64,000 nt of DNA from Burkholderiales bacterium (GTDB lineage Bacteria; Pseudomonadota; Gammaproteobacteria; Burkholderiales; Nitrosomonadaceae). Position 1 is the first letter of the stretch, and the number at the start of each line of letters is the position of its first letter. This document shows positions 15,778-24,394 of the stretch, piece by piece. Position numbers and translations under genes: made by a program. The notes under the pieces are model-generated. The model did not search any database. It saw only the letters and a program-made list of their open reading frames with translations, and had not been told where the DNA came from. The stretch covers positions 1-64,000 of the forward strand of contig JACKLV010000009.1 of assembly GCA_024235755.1 (NCBI GenBank), read 5' to 3'.

Positions 15778-17298
15778 TCAAGTTGGATCGACAATACCGC
15801 CAGCGATCATTTTAAGGGCCGTGATACTCGGTATAAAAAAATAGTCGCCGCCGCGCGTTTCGACCAGACGCGGGATATTGCTGACAAAGTGCGGCGGTTT
15901 GCCGGAACCCGGCTCGGCAGAAAAGACAACCTTGCCTGGGTCGTTTGCATCATGATTGCCCAGCAATACTTCCTTGTCGTTGCCTTCCTTAAAATCGTTG
16001 GCATAGTTGATCCATTGCTGCTGGACAAACTCAAACTGTCGCTGAATATCTGCGTTCAGTGCCATGAAAATGATGCCGTGGTTGCCGTCATCGCGCGTGG
16101 CATCTTTGACTTCTCCGTACGGCAATCCTCGCCTTAATATCCTGCGACGGTTCACCAAAGCCCCAGGTGTATCGTAAGCATCCTTAACGCCGAATTCCAG
16201 CGATCCGCGCGGATTGATACGGCGCAGGTGAGCACTGTAGGGGCATTTAGTACCGTGAATGTCTTCATTGTAGGTAAAATCTGTCAACATTTTTCTTTTG
16301 CCAGACTCATCTGCTGCAGCATAACGTTTATCCCATTCGGTCTTGCTGGCATCATCCGGCGCATGTACGATCGGCGCTCCGTTGTCGCGCCAGCGACCGG
16401 CGAATTTAGCCGCCAGCATTTCTTTGCTGCCATTGAAAATCCCGCTTTGTTCATCGAGAAAGCGGTTGAATGTTCCCACATTTTCATGCAGTTTGCGATA
16501 GACCATGTAAGTGCCGTTGTGCGCTAGTAACCAGGGCGATGGCGCGGTTTTGGGGTATTCCATCGCTTCATCAACGTGTCCAAGCAGAAACTCCCCGGTT
16601 GCGAGTGGTTGCCAGGTACCGTCACGCATTAATTTGCCCCGGCCCAAAACACGCGCTGCTAAATTGGTCTGCCCTTCAAAAACAGGGTCGCCGATGCCGT
16701 CGGTATAGCCGAAATGTTCTTTGGGAGTGGGCATGCCGGTGGCATCGTACAATACGCTGGCATCCTGATAGGGCAGGTTGTCTTCGCCTTTATCGCCGCG
16801 GTGTCCGGTTAACAGCACCACGCCGCCCTTGGAGGCTTCGATTTGTTCCTGAATCCACTCATAGCGCTTTTTGACTGCATCTATCGATTGACCGTTAATC
16901 GAGATCCAGACATGCACTTTCTCTTTCCAAATTTTGTCCCAGTTTGCGGGGTCGCTGGGGCCGTCGTCACCCAGAATGTCTTTGCGTTTGGACATGCCCA
17001 TGATGAAATCTTCCGGAAATCCTTTCTGGGAAGCAGTGGGGATTTCTAAAGCCTGCAGACCGTCAAAAGTAAAAGCAATGTTGGTGGTGGCTTGCGGTAC
17101 GGTGGATGTTCCCTCTGCGTCTTGTTTGCCCCAAGGTACGGCTGATGTTACCTTGGTAGTAATTGCGCCGACAAATTTGCGGCCCTTGTCGCCGTCATCA
17201 ATACGCAGAAAAAGGTAACGTGCCTTCTGGAAGTTGTATCTGCCGTATGCTTTGATAATATTACCCTGAATGTCTGTTAAATCGAGTTTTTGTGTCAT
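15778..17298 (-). CDS. DyP-type haem peroxidase
   Basis: DyP-type enzymes are haem peroxidases that oxidise a wide range of substrates with H2O2. The 506-residue sequence has the family GxxDG motif as HFGYTDGIGDP (Asp200 acts in peroxide cleavage) and the haem pocket segment CPYSAHLRRINPR with proximal His357. It starts with TDIQGNIIKAYGR, the usual N-terminus of the larger cytosolic DyPs, and has no Tat or Sec signal. The long form resembles the advanced (C/D-like or V) classes. Genes for two related unknown proteins precede it and a P450 follows, all on one strand with short gaps, pointing to a joint oxidative pathway. Confidence 0.93.
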   Translation of the reverse strand: MTQKLDLTDIQGNIIKAYGRYNFQKARYLFLRIDDGDKGRKFVGAITTKVTSAVPWGKQDAEGTSTVPQATTNIAFTFDGLQALEIPTASQKGFPEDFIMGMSKRKDILGDDGPSDPANWDKIWKEKVHVWISINGQSIDAVKKRYEWIQEQIEASKGGVVLLTGHRGDKGEDNLPYQDASVLYDATGMPTPKEHFGYTDGIGDPVFEGQTNLAARVLGRGKLMRDGTWQPLATGEFLLGHVDEAMEYPKTAPSPWLLAHNGTYMVYRKLHENVGTFNRFLDEQSGIFNGSKEMLAAKFAGRWRDNGAPIVHAPDDASKTEWDKRYAAADESGKRKMLTDFTYNEDIHGTKCPYSAHLRRINPRGSLEFGVKDAYDTPGALVNRRRILRRGLPYGEVKDATRDDGNHGIIFMALNADIQRQFEFVQQQWINYANDFKEGNDKEVLLGNHDANDPGKVVFSAEPGSGKPPHFVSNIPRLVETRGGDYFFIPSITALKMIAGGIVDPT

Positions 17299-17375
17299 GT
17301 TAGATCGCTCTTTTTAAGGTTAGTGATTGACGAATCGAGAGTTGACGGCTTAAAAAGCCCGACTGGCCAAAACGG

Positions 17376-18083
17376 TCAGGGTGTCGATTTTCCGGGCGGC
17401 CAGGTCGGTGTGACTAGGTTTTCCGGTTGTACGCGTTCAATGAAAGCCTTAAATGCCTGTTGTATTTCAGCTGCACCTTGTCCCTGGTGCTCGACAGCGA
17501 ATCGGGTAAATTCCTGTTTTAAATAAAGTGATTTAAGCTGTTCTTGCAAAGAATCGTCGGTCGAACCGTTGAAGAACAGGCTGGCATCCAGCTGACAGCG
17601 TTTGATATAGTGAATAAAACTGGCGCTGTCGGTCACCCGGTCGAATGCAACACAATGCTCCCAAATGTGCCGAACATCACGCTGAATGCTTTCATGGTCT
17701 ACATACGACCAGTTATCCCACATGCCTGCAAGGTATTCGTCAAGGCCGCCATAAAAATTACTCGAAAAAACGAGGTATTTGGATTTTAAATGGTCTTTGC
17801 GCGGCAGCGCTTTTTTTCGGGCTGAATCCGAGAAAAGTGAAGTGATATCCGAGAAATTGAATACTCTGTCATTTGCGGGTAGTGATTCGTAATACACATC
17901 GTCAAGAATAAACAGCCGCGCCAGATAGGTATTGGGTACTTTGGATAAAGGGCTTTTTTCATGAATGGGCAGGCGCAGACACCGTTCGCGTGTGATATCG
18001 GAAAAAGACACTTCGTCCAGCGAACCGTTTTTGATTGGAGACAGTACCGTCAATGCTGTCGCGTTTCCACTTTTAGTTGCCAT
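17376..18083 (-). CDS. Unknown protein, paralogue A of the DyP/P450 operon
   Basis: The 235-residue protein has no signal peptide or membrane segment. Its core motif YLVFSSNFYGGLDEYLAGMWDNW is shared, in the same place relative to the flanking sequence, with the next gene upstream (MLFFSNFNGSWDQYVDSF). Both then run through a Trp/His region and HDYIRH/IHYIKRCQLD. The two are therefore distant paralogues. I cannot name the family; I have an impression that proteins with this SSNF-G-W/LDxY motif accompany DyP peroxidases elsewhere, which a search would settle. It is separated from its paralogue by 25 bases and from DyP by 77 bases. Confidence 0.75.
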   Translation of the reverse strand: MATKSGNATALTVLSPIKNGSLDEVSFSDITRERCLRLPIHEKSPLSKVPNTYLARLFILDDVYYESLPANDRVFNFSDITSLFSDSARKKALPRKDHLKSKYLVFSSNFYGGLDEYLAGMWDNWSYVDHESIQRDVRHIWEHCVAFDRVTDSASFIHYIKRCQLDASLFFNGSTDDSLQEQLKSLYLKQEFTRFAVEHQGQGAAEIQQAFKAFIERVQPENLVTPTWPPGKSTP

Positions 18084-18108
18084 GTGAATTTCCTTTTAAT
18101 CAGGTGAA

Positions 18109-18750
18109 TTATTCCGGAATTTGCAGATAACGTTTTCTGACGGCATCTGCCGACAAGCTGACGATCGGTGTGGGTTTCATGTCGCCGAAGTGATGTTGCA
18201 GGTCGTTGAGCAGCTTGTTGTAATCATCGAAAAATTCTTCGGGCGCTTTGTCAGCGGAGATGGCATTAAAATTGATCAATGCTTTTTTGATTTTCTGCGC
18301 GGATTTCACATCGTTCGAAGCCGCCATAGGGTACGCATTATAATAATGCGCCGTGTCGATCTGATTGTGACGGATATAGTCATGAAACGGTGTCAGTGGA
18401 ACAGACTTGGGGTAACGAACGTTCCATTTCCAAAATAGATCAAGCCCGGAAGGAATGGCAAAGGTGAATGAGTCGACATATTGGTCCCAACTGCCGTTAA
18501 AATTACTGAAAAAAAGCATGTAGGAGTAATTCAGTTCTTCTTTGGGTTGACTTGGGTCAAGCCGTGGAAAGTTGTCTCGCGGAATAATCACCCAACGTGC
18601 ATAATGGATAAGCGATAAAGTGATCAATCCTTTCAACGTTGAAGGATTGCTTAACGCGATCTTAAAAATGAGCTTGTTAATCCAGGCCATGTACCAACGG
18701 ATCGGTGTGATAACATTCATGGCGTACGCTTTACCTGCGATATTTGACAT
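18109..18750 (-). CDS. Unknown protein, paralogue B and first gene of the DyP/P450 operon
   Basis: This 213-residue protein carries the shared motif MLFFSNFNGSWDQYVDSF and the downstream FHDYIRHNQIDTAHYYNAYP block, matching paralogue A (IHYIKRCQLDASLFF). Its N-terminus has a hydrophobic stretch (ALSNPSTLKGLITLSLIHYARWVII) and the phrase HYARWVIIPRDNFPRL, suggesting a substrate or lipid contact surface rather than a true membrane helix. An in-frame second Met at residue 11 is possible. It is the promoter-proximal gene of the minus-strand unit; a roughly 540-base gene-free region lies upstream. Function unknown. Confidence 0.75.
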   Translation of the reverse strand: MSNIAGKAYAMNVITPIRWYMAWINKLIFKIALSNPSTLKGLITLSLIHYARWVIIPRDNFPRLDPSQPKEELNYSYMLFFSNFNGSWDQYVDSFTFAIPSGLDLFWKWNVRYPKSVPLTPFHDYIRHNQIDTAHYYNAYPMAASNDVKSAQKIKKALINFNAISADKAPEEFFDDYNKLLNDLQHHFGDMKPTPIVSLSADAVRKRYLQIPE

Positions 18751-19288
18751 AAAAGCTCCTTAGTTGGATGGGTTTTTAGAATGTGAATTCAGTTTCTTAC
18801 ATGTTTTTTTGTTTCGTTCGTTTTGAAGACGCCAGCTCAGCGTATTTTTTCGTACTAAAGCAGCGAATGCTTGTGTAATACGTTATCGATTGAATTTTCA
18901 GCAAGCGCACTTATAAATTTTTTTATCGGTAGAGAATGCTGTTAACCATGCTGACCTGTCAGCAGACTCTTTTAACATATGAAGATGGTAATACGTATTT
19001 TTTTCCTGTGCAATAAACATTATAAATATGCAGCGCAAGGATGAATGTGATATTTTTCACATACAACCTGATAAGGTTATTTTGACACTGATTGGGTTAA
19101 CACCGCCAATTGATTGGTGGACCGAATTTCATCAAGCGCGTTTTTAATTCGTTAATCTTTCTATAATGCGTCAAAATTAAAGCAGGCCGGTATTATTTTT
19201 TATAAAAGCTTTAGTCCTCTCAACAATGAAACAACCAATTGAACTGAATGGTTGTGAATGAATAACAAGACATAGGAGTCAAGGTGTT
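18751..19288. promoter_or_regulatory. Gene-free divergent control region with imperfect palindrome
   Basis: No gene is visible in this 538-base AT-rich region between the DyP/P450 operon and the lipoprotein gene. At 19103-19120 the sequence CCGCCAAT-TG-ATTGGTGG forms an imperfect palindrome (one mismatch in eight), a possible operator. A TTGACA lies at 19082-19087 but has no good -10 element at the usual distance. The region must hold promoters for both directions; I could not assign them. Confidence 0.35.
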
Positions 19289-19912
19289 ATGGTACAGATT
19301 GTCAGAAAGGCATTGATTGTTTCAGTCATATTCTCATTATTGTTGATTTCCGCTTGTTCAACAACACAAAAATCAACGCATTCCTCCAGAACACCGGTCG
19401 AGCAATTATTGCATAGCGAAGCGATTGCTAAGAGTTTAACTCGTCAGACACATGATGACCTACCGATACCGCAGGGTGCAAAGGTGACTGTCAGTACAGC
19501 AGGATTGAGTGCAGACAACGCATTTGTCGGCGACATTGTCAGTGGGTGGCTCGGCAATCAGGGTTATTTGTTGGAAAGTCCTGAAAATGCCCAGTTTCGC
19601 ATACATATTGTGGTGAACGCGCTTGGGACGGAATTCGATGAAACATTTTTTGGCATTCCGCCGATCAATAGTACTCTGATTCCGATATCAACGCCGGAGC
19701 TATCTTTCTATAAATCTCAGAATCAAACTGGATACTCGAATTTTTATTTGAATATCTTTGAACATCCATCTGGCCGGTTTGTATTTTCATCAGCACCTTA
19801 TTTGGCAGAAACTTTCTATAACGACTACACTATTTTGCTGTTGATAAAATTTCATAAGACCGATTTGCGTCATCCGCCGAAGTCCAAGTCACTTAGCAGA
19901 ATGGTTGAATAA
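19289..19912 (+). CDS. Predicted lipoprotein of unknown function
   Basis: The 207-residue protein starts with a lipoprotein signal: MVQIVRKALIV, a hydrophobic core and the lipobox LISAC (Cys23), so it is anchored in the inner or outer membrane facing the periplasm. The mature part has a strand-rich domain (VSTAGLSADNAFVGDIVSGWLGNQGYLL then FRIHIVVNALGTEF) and a Pro-rich basic tail. An AGGAG about ten bases before the ATG supports this start. It stands alone, facing a histidine-decarboxylase-like gene across a shared terminator. Confidence 0.8.
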   Translation: MVQIVRKALIVSVIFSLLLISACSTTQKSTHSSRTPVEQLLHSEAIAKSLTRQTHDDLPIPQGAKVTVSTAGLSADNAFVGDIVSGWLGNQGYLLESPENAQFRIHIVVNALGTEFDETFFGIPPINSTLIPISTPELSFYKSQNQTGYSNFYLNIFEHPSGRFVFSSAPYLAETFYNDYTILLLIKFHKTDLRHPPKSKSLSRMVE

Positions 19913-19921
19913 TCTGGTATT

Positions 19922-19957
19922 CGCACTTTTTTAAATTTTCGTATTTTAAAAAGTGTG
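19922..19957. terminator. Bidirectional rho-independent terminator
   Basis: An inverted repeat CGCACTTTTTTAAA (19922-19935) and TTTTAAAAAGTGTG (19944-19957) closes an A/T-flanked stem between two convergent genes. Read either way, a stem is followed by or ends in U residues, so it can stop the lipoprotein transcript and the minus-strand decarboxylase transcript. Confidence 0.6.
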
Positions 19958-19959
19958 AT

Positions 19960-21264
19960 TCAGATACTGGCAAGATCCTCCAGAAAGCGATCCAGTATTT
20001 TTTTACTGACATGAGGCATGATAACCACGTGTGCATGCGCCGCTGTACCATTATGATGACCAGACTGCATTACAGCCAGCGTATAACGATCGACGATTGC
20101 ATCCGGCGGTTTTCTGAAATAGACAATCGGCGAACGTTGATCCGTACGTGCCGGTTCGAGATGATTAAAGTGCGTCTGCATCTCCTTGAACAGATATGCG
20201 GCATTGTCTAACATGCTCTGGGCGTCGGCCGCCTGTCGGGAGAAGTCCGTGTCTGAGCTGAAAAAATGAAACTCTGCCGGTTTTACCGAATCACGAGAGC
20301 AAGTGATGGTGCCGGGTACTTGCAGGATATATTGGGGATCGTGAATCTTGGCGAATTGCGTTTCGAATTCCTCGAAAATAGACTGTGTTGTCATAAACAG
20401 TCCGGCAGGTGAGGGGAAACCGAAAAATTTATGGCACGACACGGCTATGGAGTGATAACGTGCAGATTGGTCGGATGGGCGAATATGCAACAGTTCATCT
20501 GCGAATGGTGTGTGTGGAAGATAACCGCCAAACAGTGCAGCATCGAGATGCAGATAAAATTCACGTCCTTTCAGCTTGCTCTGTATGCCATCGATTGAAT
20601 CGATAGCGCCTTTGAAGGTCGTGCCGACTGTCGCAACAATCAACGCGGGGTGATTGGAATAAGCGCTCAGTTTTTGCTCGAGATCGTTGGTGTCCAGACT
20701 GCCGTCTGCTTTCGTGTCGACAATAACCTGGTCAAGGTGCATCAGGTTGCTTAAAATCTGAATCGAATAGTGCGCTTCCCGGGTAAAGTAAATTTTGGGC
20801 GCGATCCCGGTGCGGCTCTGCAGTAGCGTGCGGCCAATGTAAATGCCGTGCATATTGCTGTCAGTCCCGCTGTTGGATAAAAACCCCCAGGTTTTTTTAC
20901 GCGCGAAGCCGTAAACAACACCAAACCGTTCAATGAGTTCTTTCTCTAAATCATGCGTATTAAATGCGAAATGACTATGTTTGAAGGGATCGCCAACATT
21001 ATTAAAGCCAAATTGGTTCAGTCCGGTTGCACTTAATTTTTCACGCCATTTAAAAAATGCAACGGGTGGAAAATTCATGTTAATCGGATAACCCAGCATG
21101 GCCGGTCTTTGCCCGGCCAGAGCTGACAGATCTTTCAGACCTGAAGTCGCTTGACCGGCTAGTGCGTGCCATGGCGATTGATTAGAAAGCGCATTGGGAG
21201 AACAAGCAGCAATCAGTGTGGTTGCGCCTGTTAACCCGAGAAATCGACGCCGGGATAGAGTCAT
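19960..21264 (-). CDS. Tat-exported PLP decarboxylase, histidine decarboxylase-like
   Basis: The catalytic domain is that of group II PLP decarboxylases closest to bacterial histidine decarboxylase. It has REAHYS (His165 stacks on PLP), the LHLDAALFGGYLP aspartate strand (Asp241) and the PLP-lysine AVSCHKFFG (Lys279). The N-terminus is a twin-arginine signal, SRRRFLG, followed by a hydrophobic segment ending in LIAAC (Cys21), so the product should be exported folded with its PLP and perhaps lipid-anchored. Export of a PLP decarboxylase is rare. It is the third gene of a minus-strand run behind persulfide dioxygenase and multicopper oxidase, with a gap of 40 bases to the latter. The amino acid substrate is not proved by sequence; His is a guess from family similarity. 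Confidence 0.85.
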   Translation of the reverse strand: MTLSRRRFLGLTGATTLIAACSPNALSNQSPWHALAGQATSGLKDLSALAGQRPAMLGYPINMNFPPVAFFKWREKLSATGLNQFGFNNVGDPFKHSHFAFNTHDLEKELIERFGVVYGFARKKTWGFLSNSGTDSNMHGIYIGRTLLQSRTGIAPKIYFTREAHYSIQILSNLMHLDQVIVDTKADGSLDTNDLEQKLSAYSNHPALIVATVGTTFKGAIDSIDGIQSKLKGREFYLHLDAALFGGYLPHTPFADELLHIRPSDQSARYHSIAVSCHKFFGFPSPAGLFMTTQSIFEEFETQFAKIHDPQYILQVPGTITCSRDSVKPAEFHFFSSDTDFSRQAADAQSMLDNAAYLFKEMQTHFNHLEPARTDQRSPIVYFRKPPDAIVDRYTLAVMQSGHHNGTAAHAHVVIMPHVSKKILDRFLEDLASI

Positions 21265-21304
21265 GTGATGTAATGATTAGAGCCTTGAATTCATTGGCGC
21301 CAGC

Positions 21305-22909
21305 TTAATAGACTTCAAAGTTGCGCATCATGCCAAGGTCTTCATGTTCCAGATTATGACAATGATAGAGGAACAGGCCGGTATAGTCTTCGAACGGTTT
21401 AATGATTTCGATGTCTTCACCCGGCATAACCAGTATGGTGTCTTTCCACCCCTTATCGATAAAGCCTTGCTTTATGGTGTCGTAGGCACTGTTTGATTCA
21501 TTTTGCTTGCGCGACACTATTTGGAATTGTTGACCATGCAGATGAATCGGATGCGGAAGCGACAGCATCATGCCCATCATTCCCATGCCACGCCGGCCGC
21601 CCATGCCGCCGCCATGTCTGTCACCACCCATGCGTCCTTCATGAAAAATACGAATTTTCTGAATTGAGTTGACCGGAATTCTTTCAATCTCCTGATGATC
21701 ATACATCCTGAAAGTCTGGTCATTAAGCTGGAACAGCATATGACGCATACCGATTTCAATCGGTACAGTTTTTGCGGGGCTGGTTAAATCTTGTGTGCTT
21801 AAACGCCGTATTGAGACCAGTTTTTCTGGTAAAGAAGGCGAGTCACCGACTTGCTCAGTAATATTGAACTTTACAATTGAGAATGATTTGCCTTGAGGTA
21901 TCCCGCCGCTCATTCCCCCCATTCGACCCATTCCGCCCATGTGCGCGCCGCCACCTTTGTATGTCAGACTCTGCATTGTCAGTTCCGAACCGGGCTTGCG
22001 ACCGCTGAAATCCATCCATAATTCGACTCGTTCGGCAGGTGCTAGCATGACATAGGGGAAGGTTTCAGGTTTCTCGAGCAGGCCGCCGTCGGTACCAATG
22101 ACTGTCAGTGGCGTGCCATCGTCCCAACCGAGTTTGTAAATTCTGGAGTTCGAGCCGTTTAACAGACGCAAGCGATACGCTCTGGTTTTTACAGGAATGC
22201 TGTGATTAACTTGCCCATTGACCAGTATGGTGTCGCCCAGAAATCCCATCATGCGCCGATGCCGGCCGTGTAGATAATGTAGTTGGTTGCCGTTGGTAAA
22301 AGTCCTGTCTTGTATGACCAGTGGAATTTCGTATTCATCAGCGGGCAGTTCAAGTTTTTGTTCCGCTGCGTCGCGAACGGTAATCAGACCCGCGAGTCCC
22401 TGGTAAACCTGTGTTGCCGTCATTTCATGGGTATGCGAGTGATACCAGTAGGTTGCGGCCGGATTATCAACCTCAAATTCGTAAACATACCGTTCTCCAT
22501 TTAAAATTTCATACATGGGATGGCCATCCATTTTCTGAGGTACATGCAGTCCATGCCAGTGGGTGATGACGGGTTCGGATATTTGGTTATAAAAGAAAAT
22601 CCGGATTTTCTGGCCGCGTTCAAAATTGAGAATCGGCCCCAGGTAGCCGGGTAATGTTTTGAGGGTGCCGGCTGGTCCTTTGAGCAATTTGCCGGTATAT
22701 TGGAATACGTGCGTGTGAGCGCCAGGCAGGATCGGTACTTCCGCATTTTGTGCATACAGCTCTAGTTCGACATCGGGCTTGAAATTTTTGTCGGGATCTT
22801 GATTCATTATTCTGTTTTCCGCCCAGCTTAAGCCAGGCATGGTAGAAGCCAGCGTGCCCAGAGCAGTGTATTGCAAAAATTTTCGTCTCGATATTTCAGG
22901 GTATGGCAT
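21305..22909 (-). CDS. Tat-exported multicopper oxidase with Met-rich inserts
   Basis: This is a three-cupredoxin-domain oxidase of 534 residues. The four copper motifs are HWHGLH, YWYHSHTHE, HPIHLHGQQF and HCHNLEHEDLGMM, which supply the type 1 and trinuclear sites. The signal SRRKFLQYTALG is of Tat type, with cleavage near SWAE. Two Met/Gly-rich stretches (about residues 320-335 and 433-455) resemble the Cu(I)-binding inserts of CueO/CopA enzymes, suggesting cuprous oxidase activity and copper tolerance. It lies 40 bases after the persulfide dioxygenase gene and 40 before the exported decarboxylase, so all three probably share a transcript. Multicopper oxidases acting on amines are known, which would fit the neighbour, but this is inference. 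Confidence 0.92.
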   Translation of the reverse strand: MPYPEISRRKFLQYTALGTLASTMPGLSWAENRIMNQDPDKNFKPDVELELYAQNAEVPILPGAHTHVFQYTGKLLKGPAGTLKTLPGYLGPILNFERGQKIRIFFYNQISEPVITHWHGLHVPQKMDGHPMYEILNGERYVYEFEVDNPAATYWYHSHTHEMTATQVYQGLAGLITVRDAAEQKLELPADEYEIPLVIQDRTFTNGNQLHYLHGRHRRMMGFLGDTILVNGQVNHSIPVKTRAYRLRLLNGSNSRIYKLGWDDGTPLTVIGTDGGLLEKPETFPYVMLAPAERVELWMDFSGRKPGSELTMQSLTYKGGGAHMGGMGRMGGMSGGIPQGKSFSIVKFNITEQVGDSPSLPEKLVSIRRLSTQDLTSPAKTVPIEIGMRHMLFQLNDQTFRMYDHQEIERIPVNSIQKIRIFHEGRMGGDRHGGGMGGRRGMGMMGMMLSLPHPIHLHGQQFQIVSRKQNESNSAYDTIKQGFIDKGWKDTILVMPGEDIEIIKPFEDYTGLFLYHCHNLEHEDLGMMRNFEVY

Positions 22910-22949
22910 GAGATAGTCTCCTCAATGTGAATCTTGATAGCGCATCCGG

Positions 22950-23810
22950 TCATGATGTTTTTATGGGTATCTTGAAATAGGATATCCCATTATCTTCAGG
23001 TGGTGGTAATTCTCCGGCCCGGATATTGATTTGGATTGAAGGCAATAGCAATACGGGTGCTTCAAGTGTTGCATCTCTTTGGCTGCGCATTGTTATAAAT
23101 GCTTGTTCATCAATGCCGTCATGAACATGGATATTTTCTGCGCGTTGTAGAGCAACGGTCGTTTCCCAGGCAGGGTTGCGGCCATTCGGCGGGTAATCGT
23201 GGCACATGAACAGTCGGGTTTGCGCGGGGAAGTCCAGTATTTTCTTGATTGAGCGATACAAGGCCTGCGTGTCGCCGCCGGGAAAATCGGCGCGCGCTGT
23301 ACCGACATCCGGCATAAAAAGCGTATCGCCTACAAAAATTGCATCATCGATTTGATAGGCAATGTCTGCTGGTGTGTGTCCCGGCACGAATAGTGTTTTG
23401 GCGGTTAATTTTCCGATCTGAAACGTTTCATCACTGGCTAATAAATGATCGAAGTGATGCCCGTCCGGCTCAAATTCGTCACCCAGATTGAAGACTTTTT
23501 TAAAGGTCGCCTGCACCGTAGGGATATGATCGCCAATAGCGATTTTGCCGCCCAGCTTCTTTTTTATGTAATACGCGGATGATAAATGGTCGGCATGTGC
23601 ATGCGTCTCAAGAATCCACTCCACGTGGAGTTGCTGGTGCTGAATAAATTCAATCAGTTTATCAGTGAATGTCGTGCGAATACACCCGGATTTCGGATCA
23701 TAATCGAGAACCGGATCAATTATCGCGCAGCTGCCAGTTATTTCATCGTACACGACATAGCTGATTGTGCCGGTTACAGTTTCAAAGAACGGATTGATAT
23801 TAGGTGACAT
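22950..23810 (-). CDS. Persulfide dioxygenase-like metallo-beta-lactamase-fold enzyme
   Basis: Persulfide dioxygenases (ETHE1/Blh family) oxidise glutathione persulfide to sulfite. The protein has the metal motif THAHADHL, a PGHTPADIAY strand, VGDTLFMPDVG and a final CHDYPP, all as in the family. The ATG at 23810 follows GGAGC by six bases and is preferred to the in-frame ATG at 23822. It is transcribed away from a SqrR/BigR-type regulator and a DUF442-SQR gene, the typical company of bacterial sulfide detoxification. A multicopper oxidase gene starts 40 bases after its stop. Confidence 0.9.
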   Translation of the reverse strand: MSPNINPFFETVTGTISYVVYDEITGSCAIIDPVLDYDPKSGCIRTTFTDKLIEFIQHQQLHVEWILETHAHADHLSSAYYIKKKLGGKIAIGDHIPTVQATFKKVFNLGDEFEPDGHHFDHLLASDETFQIGKLTAKTLFVPGHTPADIAYQIDDAIFVGDTLFMPDVGTARADFPGGDTQALYRSIKKILDFPAQTRLFMCHDYPPNGRNPAWETTVALQRAENIHVHDGIDEQAFITMRSQRDATLEAPVLLLPSIQINIRAGELPPPEDNGISYFKIPIKTS

Positions 23811-24032
23811 TTTTAGCTCCATTATTTAACAGGATGATTTATGTTTAAAGCACTTGACAACAATATATCAAAATATATATCATAATTCAATATTTTATTA
23901 AATCATATTCTGTAATAATGAGCTTTGATAACATTAATGCGGTCAGGTGTGTGTTAGGTGTGTATATGACACTCGAAACCGGTTTCAATTGGGTAATGCG
24001 ATATAAGTGTGTTGCAATGCCGTGGACAATCA
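23811..24032. promoter_or_regulatory. Divergent promoter region of the sulfide-response genes
   Basis: This region is very AT-rich. On the plus strand TTGACA (23854-23859) and TATCAT (23878-23883) are 18 bases apart, a good sigma-70 promoter for the ArsR gene. Overlapping runs of ATATAT and AATATT lie across the -10 and upstream, as expected for binding by a BigR-type regulator, whose known boxes are AT palindromes. The minus-strand promoter for the dioxygenase probably lies in the same AT block. The operator is not exactly defined. Confidence 0.5.
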
Positions 24033-24380
24033 ATGAATAGTGAGTCAATGAAAACAGATTTAGGGTTGCCTGATGTCGGGGCGGTACGTAAATCGGCGTC
24101 GCAGGCATGCGCAATTCTGAAGGCGCTTGCAAATGAAGACCGTCTGCTCATCTTGTGCCAGCTTAGCCAAGGTGCAAGAAATGTGGGAGAGCTGGAAGCT
24201 TTGTTGGATATCCATCAACCAACGCTTTCTCAACAGTTGACGGTATTGCGCGAAGAGGGCTTGGTGGCGACGGAGCGGCAGGGAAAATATATTTACTATA
24301 GCTTGGCAAGCATGGAAGCTATGCGCATCATGCGGACATTGTTTGATCTGTATTGCGGCCAGCATTCAGAAAATGAATAG
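24033..24380 (+). CDS. ArsR-family persulfide-sensing repressor (SqrR/BigR type)
   Basis: This 115-residue winged-helix repressor has the recognition helix IHQPTLSQQLTVLREEGLV and the wing RQGKYIYYSL. Two cysteines sit where SqrR and BigR have their sensing pair: Cys42 in LLILCQL and Cys108 in LYCGQ (SqrR has Cys41 and Cys107). They would form a polysulfide bridge in the presence of persulfide and release DNA. The start at 24033 (MNSESMKTDLG) is preferred to a GTG at 24009. Flanked by divergent persulfide dioxygenase and downstream DUF442-SQR, it very likely controls both. Confidence 0.9.
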   Translation: MNSESMKTDLGLPDVGAVRKSASQACAILKALANEDRLLILCQLSQGARNVGELEALLDIHQPTLSQQLTVLREEGLVATERQGKYIYYSLASMEAMRIMRTLFDLYCGQHSENE

Positions 24381-24394
24381 TGTCATACCGGTAA

